A stretch of 64,000 bases of DNA. It comes from Cardinalis cardinalis. Taxonomy: Eukaryota; Chordata; Aves; Passeriformes; Cardinalidae. The stretch lies in contig JACDOX010000083.1 of the NCBI GenBank assembly GCA_014549065.1, forward strand, positions 558,001-622,000, read 5' to 3'. The position numbers and the translations under genes were made by a program. The notes below the pieces were generated by a model that saw only the letters and a list, made by a program, of their open reading frames with translations, was not told the DNA's origin and made no database searches. Each line of letters begins with the position of its first letter. Position 1 is the stretch's first letter. Below, in pieces: positions 49,948-59,815 of this stretch.

Positions 49948-52065
49948 TTGTCAAATGAATGGGTGTAATGAATTATGTTATGGACCCAGAACCATCCATC
50001 CTTCATAGCTATAAACACCTTTTTTTCCTTTGTGTCCCTACAGCACTCCTGACTGCTGAGAATACTTCAGTGCCTGTGCTACTGGCAAGAACTTGAGGCA
50101 AAGAAGGCACGTCAGTTTTCTTGTGGCTCTAGCTCCCTATTGAGAGCCTCAAAAACTGTGTCTGGAGGCAGTCCTTCAAAGCTTGCCAACTTCCTAAGGC
50201 TGTGAGTGGACATAATTTATTGACAGCTCCAAAGGGCCACCCTTCTCTGCTCTCTGTTTGCAGGCCAAACAGATAGTTTTTGGATAGTTTCTCATTACAT
50301 GATTAGGAGTAAGACACCACTTCACTGTTTGAACAGTCATCCTAAAGACTGAGAAGAGGTTATGGCTAGCTATCTCAATGTGCAAGCATGACTACTTTTA
50401 AATGAAAGTAGCTTCAGTCCAGGGGAAGGGCTCTCAGTCCCCCATTTTTTGAGTTTCCAAGATTTCCCTCCATCCACCAGCTGTAAGGTCAGGTGAAGAT
50501 CCCTGTACCTGATCTGGTTAATACACTAGCACTCTAGCTGTCAGTCAGCCCTACATCCACCTACTAGACTACACCTGTTCCTAAAGGAATATTAGCAGAC
50601 TACTCAGGTCCCTTCAGACAGCACTGCTCTCCCCTTTGGCCTTTCTGTCACCTGTTCGGGAACAGCTGATACCATGGTCTCAAGACAAATGGAAGTACCT
50701 GTCCTCTGCTGGAACTGTTGGTCAGGGCCTCGATGGCACGGACAGGGCTCACTGTCCCTGCCCAGCCTTCCCTAGAGCATCCCACATCCTGCCATTTCAG
50801 CTTCCTGCGGCTGCCAGCCCCTGCCACAGTGATGCCACAGCACGGATGCTCTCTGGCTTCCCTGAGCACTGCTAGACCCTGACGTTGATGTCCCAGCAGC
50901 TTCTCCACTTGGCTGAACCAAGATGGTAAGAAAAGCTGAGGGACCCATGTTACCCATTGCTGCTATCTCTGCCAGAGCTGTGTTACAGAGACAGGTGGCT
51001 GAAACCTGAGGTGTTCTGTATCGTGAAGGACATTAAAGTGTGTTTAAAAGAGATGCACCAAAGGATAGACAGATTTATTGTCTGATCAATTAACTCATAT
51101 CTTAAGACTTTTTTTTCTACAGTTAAGGATCTGTAGGTGGACTTATTTTCCAAAATGTTAATTAAATGGACTTGAATGGTTGAATGTGCTGTTGTATTAC
51201 TGTGAATTACTTCTTGAAAGAATGAAACTTCTTAGATGCATTATGTGACTTTAAACATCTGCCCTTGCCTCATAGAAGAGAAGGATAGAGTATATATTAT
51301 ATACAGGATATATATATATTATTACTTTCCTCTTTTAGGAAAGGCTGGTGCGTCATGCTTTTGTGTTATCTGTTACTACTGCTTTTCTTGATACTCTTCT
51401 GCCTTCCCTTTCATCAATCTTGACATGGACCACACCACTGCTCTCTGTTTTATGATATTTGAGGAATTTGGTCAATCCAAGATGTAATGTCATCCTCTCC
51501 CCCTTCCTCCCCCTGCCTTCTCCCTGTCTGCCTGCCTCTGTAACAAAGGCAATGTTCTCAAGAGGCATGTTTGTAGATTTTCAAAACCTCAGATAAGCCC
51601 ATCCAAGTTTATAAAATACAGAAGGGCACCTAGTTGTGGAAAAAACATGACCACAATCTACATCCTTAGCCTGCCAAGGACTATCAAGGGCTTGGTACTA
51701 CCTCTAGTTACTGCAACCTGGCAGAGTGCGTCACTGGGCTGTGAGAGTCTTGGGTGTTTCTGTACTGCAAATAATGGTGCTACTAGTTAGTAAATAAATC
51801 CCTGGAACGGTCTAGAATTCCCAGTAGAGTCACTCATGACAAAGGGTGCTAATTAATTTTGTGGTAGCCACGGCATGCTTAGTGGTTTACACTTGAGAAG
51901 CCACATGACCAGGAAAAGAAACAAAGAAAGCTCTCAGATGACAACCATGTAATGAAAAGAGCAGAGTGCGTTTAAGTGTTTGGTATGCATGCTAGCAGAA
52001 GTGTAATAAATCTGTTCAAGTAAGTGAAAAATTCTTGTTTGTTTCACTTATTCTGTTCTGCTGTC
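49948..52065. other. Intergenic, upstream of PLIN2
   Basis: About 2.1 kb with no recognised gene or repeat. It includes an AT dinucleotide stretch near 51292-51320 and a weak DR1-like motif at 51836-51848. Distal PLIN2 regulation could lie here, but nothing in the sequence proves it. Confidence 0.5.
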
Positions 52066-52299
52066 AGGGGAGGTTTAGGTTGAATATTAAAAAGGGTTCT
52101 TCACCCCTAGGGTGGCTGGACATGGGAATACGGAAGTTCCCTGCTCCCCAGGGCAGTGGCCACAGCACCAGCGTGCCAGAGTTCAAGAAACGTTTGGACA
52201 GCGCTATGAGGCACAAGGCATGACCCTTGGGGCTGCCCTGTGCAGGGCCGGTAGCTGGACTCGATGATCCCTGTGAGTCCCTTCCAACACAGCACAATC
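52066..52299 (+). repeat. CR1 LINE 3' end abutting the PLIN2 CpG island
   Basis: Reads 'aggggaggtttaggttgaatattaaaaagggttcttcaccc', 'ccccagggcagtggccacagcacc', 'gccagagttcaagaaacgtttggacagcgct', 'cctgtgcagggccggtagctggactcgatgatccctgtgagtcccttccaacacagcac'. This is the songbird-type CR1 tail in sense orientation, the same subfamily as the antisense copy at 26.08 kb. Its 3' end lies roughly 150-200 bp upstream of the inferred PLIN2 transcription start. Confidence 0.93.
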
Positions 52300-52407
52300 G
52301 GTGCCCAAGTGCCCCGGCGCCCGGCACGAGCGGCGGCGCAGGAGCCCCGAGCAGCCGCTGCCCTCTCGCTGACCGCGGCCGCGGCGCCCGCTGCGCGCCC
52401 GGCCCGG

Positions 52408-52416
52408 CCCCGCCCC
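52408..52416. promoter_or_regulatory. PLIN2: GC box (Sp1-type)
   Basis: CCCCGCCCC, about 40 bp upstream of the TATA-like box. Confidence 0.5.
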
Positions 52417-52426
52417 GCGCCGGCGC

Positions 52427-52447
52427 TGACGCGCGGCGGCGGTGACG
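52427..52447. promoter_or_regulatory. PLIN2: Paired TGACG half-sites
   Basis: TGACGCG at 52427 and TGACG at 52443, immediately upstream of the TATA-like box. TGACG is the half-site of CREB/ATF elements. Function is inferred from position only. Confidence 0.4.
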
Positions 52448-52451
52448 CCCC

Positions 52452-52458
52452 ATAAATA
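52452..52458 (+). promoter_or_regulatory. PLIN2: TATA-like box of PLIN2
   Basis: ATAAATA in an otherwise extremely GC-rich stretch. Standard spacing puts the start site near 52480-52485. Confidence 0.55.
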
Positions 52459-52484
52459 GCGGGGCCAGGCCGGCGCTCCCCACT

Positions 52485-52557
52485 CGGCGGCGGCGGCGCC
52501 CGTGCCCGCGACCCTGCCCGTGCTCCCGTCGGCGGCGGCTCCAGCTCCTCCTCCCAG
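52485..52557 (+). other. PLIN2: PLIN2 exon 1 (noncoding 5' UTR)
   Basis: The 3' boundary is fixed by a strong donor, CCCAG|GTGAGTAC at 52557/52558. The 5' end is estimated from the TATA-like box. The exon is GC-rich with no ATG, so no upstream open frame is expected from it. Confidence 0.7.
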
Positions 52558-54586
52558 GTGAGTACGGCTGGCCCGGTGCTCCGGCGCGGCTGTCGGCGGC
52601 CACGGCGGCGCCGGCCCGCCCCGCGGGGCTGACTCCGCAATATGGTGGAGCGGAGCGGGCGGGAGCGCGGCCCCGGGTGCGGCGCTGACCGCCAGGCCGT
52701 CCCCGTTGCCCCCGCCCCGCGCCCCGGCGTGCTTCGGTGCGCTTTCCGAGGTTCTCCCGGGACCACAAAGTCCCGAGAGTCTCGTCCGTCCCCGGGAGCG
52801 GCGTTGTAATGCCCCATCCCGGAAGCGGCCCGTGGGGGCACTTGGGAAAGCGGTGCGCTTTCCTGCCTTGGGTACCGCGGCGAGCCAGAGCAGGCGCCCC
52901 GGCTGTTGTGCGTGGCTCATCATGCTGCTTTCTTGCACTTCCTTCCGTAGGGAGGGGGGAGAATAGGAATGAAGTTTGTGATGTAGCCTGTGTGCTTTCC
53001 TCTCCAGAAACTCTTGCGGTCTCTGAAATATGCTTGGCCTTGAATTTCAGGCATCTCACTCACTTGCTCCAGAGGATGGATTGACTTTTGCTAGGGCTGA
53101 ACCTATTCAGGGGGTCTCTGAAAGCGTGCAAGATTCTAGTTATCTTCCTTGTCTCTAGGAGCAGGAATAACTTCACAGATTAACTGGACTGGTTTATTGA
53201 CTAAAATTCAAATGCATGCCCTATGTGGATTGATTTTATGAGACACACTACGAATATTAAATAATCCTTAAAGTAAAGGCACTTCTTCCTTCGGAGTCCA
53301 GATTCTGTGGCATTAGCATATTCACCTGTTCTGTAGCATGCTTTGCAGTTCATGGTGAAATACAGTTGTACTTCTAGTGATCTGATTTGTAATGCTGTAT
53401 GAAAAACATAGCACGTTCCTGCAGATATTTAAATACTTGTTAAGTTAAATGAGAACTTCTTGGTTACCGCCATAACCATTGTCTGCTACTTGTTTTCCTT
53501 GTGTGTTCCACGTACACTGTTTAATCTCATTACCAGCGTTACTTTATGGCACACGTATGTTAATATATACAAATATGCCTGCAAGATGTTAACAGGATGC
53601 CTTTGTCCTTGTTGCCGATTGTGTAAATTATTTTACCTCAGATAGAATATTAACATGTTCCTTTTTTGCTGTCATACATGTGAGACAGAAAACTGCTGTT
53701 GGCTCTTTGACAAACCTAGCAAACCTTGTAAGCCACAAACTTTTTGAGGATGGACTCCTAGTTTACCTTTTTGTTGCCTTCATTCATGCAGATTCTTCTG
53801 GAACTTGAGCATTATGTGAAATCATTAATGGAAAAGGTGCTTTTTGCAGATTTAGTTCAGCCTGCCGTGTACATAGGACGACAGTGTGCTTCAGTGTGTT
53901 CTCCTTATGTAGTGCTGCAATACTCTGCCCCTTCTATAAAGCTCTTGTGGGGACAGCTGTTAGTATTTTCTCCCTGTGAATGCATGTTGGAATGATTGTT
54001 GAGTACTGTAGATTTGTTGAATGACCAATATTTGCAGTTTGTTTCAGTGGGGAATGTGTAATAATATAGTCTAAATTAGCATAAAGGAGATTTATTTTCT
54101 GCAGTAGGGAAATCCGATACTCTTCGTATCACAGGAATGCTAACTCCTTAGCAAGCAGAACAGAGTGAGCCTTAGGTGGGCTCCCTAACAGATCTAATCT
54201 GATTAAAGCTTTTGGTGGGGGGTTCTTTGTCTGACTTGCATGTTCTAAACTAGATTTTCAGTGACTTGCNGGCTGGTTTTTGTTTGTCATGGCTCAACAC
54301 ATAAGTCTGTCTTAATTCTTCTAGAAAAAATGACCCAACCACTTGGTTATTCATCAATGGACTGCTGTACCTTAAAGCTTCTCTCNTGCATATGCTGTAC
54401 TTCCATTACCTAAACCAAGTTTTGGGTTTGTAAATTGTTACAACAGAATCTAATTCCTGTATGCATGAAACGTGAACATCCTGATCCCAGTAAATGGGGT
54501 GGATCACAAGAAGGTTGTTGGTTTCAAAGTCTGGTGCTTAGATGAAGCAGATATGATGCTGTAGCTCATATATGCTTCTTTCACAG
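52558..54586 (+). other. PLIN2: PLIN2 intron 1
   Basis: A GT...AG intron of about 2.0 kb. The first 300 bp are still CpG island and the rest is AT-rich. Two undetermined bases (N) occur at about 54270 and 54386. No coding potential is visible. Confidence 0.75.
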
Positions 54587-54643
54587 GCTGTGTGAGGTTC
54601 AAGACCTGAAAAAATGGCATTGGCAGCAATTGATCCACAGGAG
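54587..54643 (+). CDS. PLIN2: PLIN2 exon 2 (start codon exon)
   Basis: Acceptor TTCTTTCACAG before 54587; donor GAG|GTATGT after 54643. It has 27 nt of 5' UTR without ATG, then the ATG at 54614 in the context GAAAAAATGG. It codes residues 1-10, MALAAIDPQE, and leaves phase 0. Confidence 0.9.
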
Positions 54644-57600
54644 GTATGTCTGAGTTAGTCTCATAATTTCCTTGTCTAGATCATAAAATAGGAGTCAACT
54701 AACACCTTTCTCTTTTAAAACAGAACATAGTATCGAGGGTTGCCAACCTTCCTTTGGTGAGCTCCACCTATGATATGGTGTCCACAGCTTACATCACCAC
54801 AAAGGATAACTATCCTTATCTGAAGTCAGTATGTGAGATAGCAGAGAAAGGAGTGAAGACGATTACATCAGTAGCCATGACAAGTGCTATGCCTATCATT
54901 CAGAAACTGGAACCACAAAGTAAGACAATGATAAAGCTGTTGATAAGTTTAATTCAACTGATTGTTTTTTTTATCCAGATGCACTTATGGTTTAACCTGG
55001 TCATGCTGGTCTGAATGTTCTTTCACGTAGCTAATTGAACTTGTTGCCTGATTTGTTGTGTAACTGATTACACATTGATAAGACTTTAAAAAAAGGTAAT
55101 AATCCAGAGTGAAAGCAGATTCCAGCTTTCATAACACTAAATTGATGGATGACTTTTATATGTGAGATGATTACGCAATTTCTTGCTCAACACTTTCCTC
55201 ACCTTTCACATGGTTTCAGATGCTACTCCTGTGCTTTCTTACACTGAGAACTGGTTAAATTTGGAAGCTATGTCACAAGGCTGTTGTAACCAGAAACCTG
55301 GTTTCATAGAATGGCAGAGGGACAGGTGTTTCAGCTTCTGCCATTTGCTTGTAAATTTTCAGATGACTTTTCTTTGCCTACAAGTGAGGATTTTTTCTCT
55401 GGCACTGTAAATCTGCCTTTTTCTTTGGCTTTGCTGACTCAGAACTTACTGAGAAGAGGAAGAAACTACTTCAAGAGTGTTGCATGACTTCTTTTTCAAG
55501 AGGAATTTTCAGTTTGATTTTTACTAGGTGAAAAATAATTAAAGCCAACTCGTGTAATTTCTTTTATAGTTGTAGTTGCCAACAACTATGCCTGTATAGG
55601 TCTAGACAAAATTGAAGAGAGACTGCCTATACTGAATCAACCCACTGACAAGGTAAGTTCTTTCCATTTATGTATGCTAAGCAGAAGAACCATAAACACT
55701 TGTTTTCTATTATCACTAAAACCCAAGGGAGATACATTTCAAAAACCTGTGCCTGAAGCACAGCTTGGAAGCAATGAGAAAGTCAAAGTTTTATCTGTAG
55801 AACTGTTTGTTGCCTTTGGGAGACCATTAAGCTTTTTGGTTTTTTAAATTATTTTAAATTGCCCACCACTTGACCACATTTCTCTGTGAGTGCAGTTCAC
55901 TGGTGGGTGTCTTTTAAAACTTGAGTCTTTGTCTCTTTCTCACACAAAGTGCCTGGATTACATTCACTGAAGTTTTCAAAAACTTCAAAAGCTGTGTGGC
56001 AGTCATGTTCCTTTTTTCTCTTGTACATATTTTTTAGGGCACACTTTCTCCTAGATAACCAATACTTGTACAAGCTTTAGCATATATTTATTATTTCCTG
56101 GATTATGTAGCTCTCACTAGTTAATACTTTTAGTAAATCTACATATATCCTACGGCAGGTTGTTGCCAATGCCAAGGATGTAGTTGTTGGAGCCAGAGAA
56201 GCTGTAACAACCACTGTGACTGGTGCCAAGGAAACTGTTGCTCACACGATCACTGGAGTTGTGGGCAAGACTAAAGAAGCAGTGCAAGACAGCGTAGAAA
56301 TGACCAAGTCAGTTGTCAATGGCAGCATTAACACTGTCCTGGGAAGTCGTGTGGTGCAGATGGTGAGCAGTGGTGTGGACAGTGCTCTCACAAAATCAGA
56401 GACCCTTGTAGACCAGTATCTTCCACTTACAGAATCAGAACTAGGTAAGACCACTTGAAGGTTTGATTTTGTTGGAATGCTAATATTGGAGAGAAGCAAG
56501 CAATCATCCACATATTGCTTACTCATAGTGGGGGAGGGGGGCAGTTTGCTTCCCTAACTGTCTTTTGCCTTGCTGATTGTAATAGCAGCATCTTCACAAG
56601 GAAGCAGAATGAAAGTAAGGATTTCTCTATGAAGTGGTCTATCAGCCTAATCATGGTGCTGAAGGACTACTCAACAAGCCCTGTATTCAGCTGTTACTAG
56701 GCAGATAAAATTGTCTCAGACCTCTTAATTTTTCCTCTAGTAATCAATTTGCTTCTTTTCTACATACCTAGAGAAAGAAGCTGCAAATGTTGAAGGCTTT
56801 GAAGTTGGAGTCCAAAAGCCAAGCTACTATGTTAGACTAGGATCTCTGTCTTCAAAGGTCCGCACACGTGCCTACCAACAAGCCTTAAACAAAGTTAGAG
56901 ATGCTAAACAGAAAAGCCAGGAGACAATCTCTCAGCTCCACTACACTGTTAATCTGGTAAGTTAAACTTCCTCTTAATACATGAAAACCATACGTTGGCC
57001 TTGGTTTAGTGTGAAGAAAACAGCTGAAAGAGTTGCAGGAAAACTGGGATTGCTCTCTGACTGAATCCATGAATACATTATTACATTAAATACAAAGAAT
57101 TTGCCATTAAGCGATTTTTATCACCATTCAGGAGAGCTCTAAATCAGGCTAAGCTGTGAACTAATGAGCAATTGCTTGTAGCTGCAAGCACTGCAGAAAC
57201 AGAAGTGACGTGTTTAAATTTATGCCTGTTTTGTAGTGCTGGTTTTGACACATACTTCATTCAGTGAAGAAAGTGTCATGCAATTTAGAAACACATCAGT
57301 CCTTTAAATCCTTTTTATTAGTAAAATTTCAAATTCTTTTGGGACTTGCTTTCTTGCTGCTTCTATCTCTGAGTATTTCTGGTACTTCAGTAGTCTTATT
57401 CCAGCAAATGTCTTTATGTGCAGTTTGTCATGTACATATAGTCATGACCGCCTATACACTTTCAGTTCCTCCTGTAGGATTCCAGTGAGGGATGGGGAAA
57501 TAGTCGAGGCAGCGGGGAACACTACACAACATCTTAAAACTGCTTTCAGTTTTCAATTCTTTGATGAGACTAAACACACGCTTATACTATCCAAAGTTGT

Positions 57601-58898
57601 TTATACTGAATTTCTGAAGTAGAAAAACAGTCAAGGTAGAGAAGCCCTAAAGGAACTGTTTGGACTCTTGGCTCTACTTCCTTATTTGGCTGTATTTCAG
57701 ATCGAGTATGCCAGAAAGAACGTGAATAGTGCCAATAAGAAACTTCTTGGTGCTCAGGAAAAGCTTTATCAATCCTGGGTAGAATGGAAGAAAAATACAG
57801 GCCAAAATGATGGTGATGATCTGCGTAGTGCTGAGGTAAATAGATGTAAATGTACACCAGAAATAAATATATTTTCTCATCAAGGTAATGGCAAACTAAC
57901 AGTCCCTAAAGTGTGCAAGAGAGAGGCTGCATGCTGAAGCTAAGAACAGCTGACTTCTGAGGACTAGGGGACCTGAACTCTTTAAATGAGTCTACTTGCT
58001 GCAAACACTCGGGTTCATCCTCCTCTCTTGAGAATGCTCATTGTATTAAGCGTGTGAACTCACATTGGAATATCTGTTTGTAGATTACTTAGAAACTATT
58101 TATGTGATGTGTCCAGACCAGAAATAATGATTTGTCAGCAGTCTTAGGCACAGACTCACTCAGTCCTACACATAGTTTTCAGGGATAGTTCATTGATTAG
58201 AATGTACTTAACCTGCTGTGACTTGTTATCCAGAGTTGAAACAAGAATCCGCTTGACTGTCGCTGGGTAGAAGCTATCAGTTTCTTTTCACAAAGTACTT
58301 GAGTGTTGAAGAAATATCAAGTACTTCTAAGTCTTTGATGCTTCAGACTTAAAACCTGGTTTATTATCTGCTATAGCTTTATTTCATCTATATCCACTTT
58401 ACTTTGCTTCTTTATGTACCTTGACCAACATAAAGCTGCTACAGTCATAAAAAGACACTAATGTGCTGTTGTGCTTGTTTTTTCTAGCACATTGAGTCAA
58501 GAACTCTAGCTATTGCACGGAGCCTCACTCAGCAGCTTCAGACCACCTGCCTCACACTGGTCTCAAGCCTTCAGGGGCTGCCACAGAATGTACAGGATCA
58601 GGTTTACAGTGTTGGGTCAATGGCAGGTGATGTCTACCAGAGCTTTCGGTCAGCATCCTCTTTCCAAGAATTATCAGACAGCTTTATTGCAGCTAGCAAA
58701 GGACAGCTGAAGAAAATGAAAGAGTCTCTGGATGATGTGATGGATTATCTTGTTAACAACACGCCGCTCAACTGGCTGGTAGGTCCCTTTTACCCACAGC
58801 TGCCTGGCATTCAGCATGCTGAAAGCAAAGGTGAAGGGGAGGAAAGTTCCAGCCAGAAAGACAAACAGCCTGAACACACTACTGAACAAGCTGCATAG
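54614..58898 (+). CDS. PLIN2: Perilipin 2 (adipophilin/ADRP), complete
   Basis: Lipid-droplet coat protein that binds the neutral-lipid surface and limits lipolysis. Seven coding segments join in frame: 54614-54643, 54724-54919, 55570-55652, 56159-56444, 56772-56956, 57701-57835 and 58488-58898. Together they make 1,326 nt and a 441-residue protein, close to the roughly 437 of mammals. Residues 11-103 are the PAT domain (VANLPLVSSTYDMVS, AEKGVKTITSVAMTSAMPII). Residues 104 to about 185 are the 11-mer amphipathic repeats (TTTVTGAKETVAHTITGVVGKT). From about 190 comes the C-terminal helix bundle, with the family-typical SLDDVMDYLVN and TPLNWLVGPFYPQL at residues 385-410 and an acidic, Ser/Gln-rich tail. 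All introns are GT-AG. PLIN3 is the nearest alternative, but the N-terminus, exon structure and conserved position next to DENND4C favour PLIN2. The ORF is intact, with no frameshift. Confidence 0.96.
54724..54919 (+). CDS. PLIN2: PLIN2 exon 3 (PAT domain)
   Basis: Follows an 80-bp intron; acceptor TTTAAAACAG, donor CAAA|GTAAGA. Codes residues 11-75 and the first base of codon 76, the core of the PAT domain. Intron 3 (54920-55569) shows no further exon. Confidence 0.93.
55570..55652 (+). CDS. PLIN2: PLIN2 exon 4 (end of PAT domain)
   Basis: Acceptor TTCTTTTATAG, donor AAG|GTAAGT. Codes residues 76-103, including ANNYACIGLDKIEERLPILN, and leaves phase 0. Intron 4 is 55653-56158. Confidence 0.93.
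56159..56444 (+). CDS. PLIN2: PLIN2 exon 5 (11-mer repeats)
   Basis: Acceptor TACGGCAG, donor CTAG|GTAAGA. Codes residues 104-198 and one base of 199. It shows repeating Val/Thr/Ala/Lys 11-residue units that form the droplet-binding amphipathic helix, then SINTVLGSR and the start of the helix bundle. Intron 5 is 56445-56771. Confidence 0.93.
56772..56956 (+). CDS. PLIN2: PLIN2 exon 6
   Basis: Acceptor TACATACCTAG, donor CTG|GTAAGT. Completes Glu199 and codes residues 200-260, with VQKPSYYVRLGSL and the helix AYQQALNKVRDAKQK. Intron 6 is 56957-57700. Confidence 0.93.
57701..57835 (+). CDS. PLIN2: PLIN2 exon 7
   Basis: Acceptor TGTATTTCAG, donor GAG|GTAAAT. Codes residues 261-305, including LYQSWVEWKKNTG. 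This is the least conserved stretch against the mammalian protein. Intron 7 is 57836-58487. Confidence 0.93.
58488..58898 (+). CDS. PLIN2: PLIN2 exon 8 (C-terminus and stop)
   Basis: Acceptor GTTTTTTCTAG. Codes residues 306-441 and the TAG stop at 58896-58898. Begins HIESRTLAIA and ends in a polar tail rich in Glu, Ser and Gln. The 3' UTR follows in the same exon. Confidence 0.94.
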   Translation, partial: HIESRTLAIARSLTQQLQTTCLTLVSSLQGLPQNVQDQVYSVGSMAGDVYQSFRSASSFQELSDSFIAASKGQLKKMKESLDDVMDYLVNNTPLNWLVGPFYPQLPGIQHAESKGEGEESSSQKDKQPEHTTEQAA

Positions 58899-59507
58899 CA
58901 CAGATGTACTCTGCTGACTGACCAAATGAGTGGCCTTACTAAGTGTAGCTGGCAAAAAAATCCATTTTCACCAATTTTTTGGTGAACAATTCATAAATAC
59001 AGGAATAGGGGATTCTAGAGGCCAGGACACTTACACATGGGTTGTATTGTCCTGTGTAGTTAAACCACTCTTAAATGAGATTCAAGTGCCTAAGTATTGG
59101 CAGCTGACAGTTGTCAAGATGCCCTATTGAGTCTGTGAAGCACCTCATTGTGCTGCTTCAGTGGTATTAATACCATTAGCCTAAATGAAACCCACCATAG
59201 CTGAAAGCCTTTGATTTGTTGCTTAATCTCTACCAGAATGATATAAAAGCCTTATATACTGTGAAATGCATTTAACGGCTCTACAGTCTAGCTATGTACA
59301 CTTAAATCCTGTTTACTGCAGATCCCACATTTGATAAATACTCATCTGACTTTCAGATTCTATTGCTACATCATTCCTGACAAAAGTTCTGTGAGTGCAG
59401 AATGCCAAAGCTGAAAGTGGGGTTTCTGAATGAGTCAGCTGAAGTAAAATGCTGTGACAGTGTTAACATTAACTGTACAAATTTAATTATTGTATTACAC
59501 ATTAACA

Positions 59508-59655
59508 TGACCACAGAATTGTAGATTATCTCAAGCTGGAATGGACCGATAAGCATCAACAATTTTGACTCCTGCTCCTTGCAGGACTAACTGAAAACTA
59601 AACCATATGGTTAAGAGCATCATCTGGCTGCTCCATGAACACTGTTCCAGTGGTT
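59508..59655 (-). repeat. Old CR1 tail inside the PLIN2 3' UTR
   Basis: The plus strand reads 'gaccacagaattgtagattatctcaagctggaatggacc', then 'actaaaccatatggttaagagcatcatctgg', which follows the order of a reversed CR1 3' end ('cagaatcat..ggttggaaaagacc', 'actaaaccatgtccctaagagcctcatct'). It has diverged strongly, so confidence is moderate. Confidence 0.6.
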
Positions 59656-59789
59656 GACCAAATAATTATCAACACATTTTTTAATATGCAGTATAAATGA
59701 AAGATTCATGCTGTTTGTACCCAGGTGCCTGCTGTTGTGTGTGTGTGTTTTTGTAGCTATTGTTTTGTAACTTATTTTTGTATGTTAGT

Positions 59790-59795
59790 AATAAA
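59790..59795 (+). terminator. PLIN2: PLIN2 polyadenylation signal AATAAA
   Basis: Canonical hexamer in GTAATAAATGC, followed within about 30 nt by a T/G-rich stretch (CTGTCTCCTTTGTTTT) typical of the downstream element. Confidence 0.8.
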
Positions 59796-59815
59796 TGCTT
59801 TAGCAGCCAAAGCCT

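Larger units (their letters stand above)
52280..52880 (+). promoter_or_regulatory. PLIN2: CpG island and core promoter of PLIN2
   Basis: A dense GC and CpG cluster covering the promoter, exon 1 and the start of intron 1. It contains a GC box, two TGACG half-sites and a TATA-like ATAAATA, followed about 30 bp later by the start of the inferred first exon. PLIN2 in other vertebrates is induced by fatty acids through PPARs. No strong DR1 is visible in this island. Confidence 0.85.
58899..59815 (+). other. PLIN2: PLIN2 3' UTR
   Basis: About 0.9 kb from the stop codon to the expected cleavage site 15-25 nt past AATAAA. It contains an old antisense CR1 tail (59508-59655) and a UG repeat near 59734-59753. 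The exact end is inferred. Confidence 0.75.

Noticed and set aside
52064..53059. Long open frames (up to 331 codons) on the minus strand across the PLIN2 CpG island
   Set aside because: The stretch is CG-rich with few stop codons, the peptides are low-complexity Arg/Gly/Ala/Pro, and the frames overlap the CR1 tail, promoter and exon 1.
55183..55410. Possible extra PLIN2 exon in intron 3, with a TTTCAG acceptor and an open frame
   Set aside because: Known PLIN2 proteins join exon 3 directly to exon 4 in frame, and the frame here has no similarity to perilipins.
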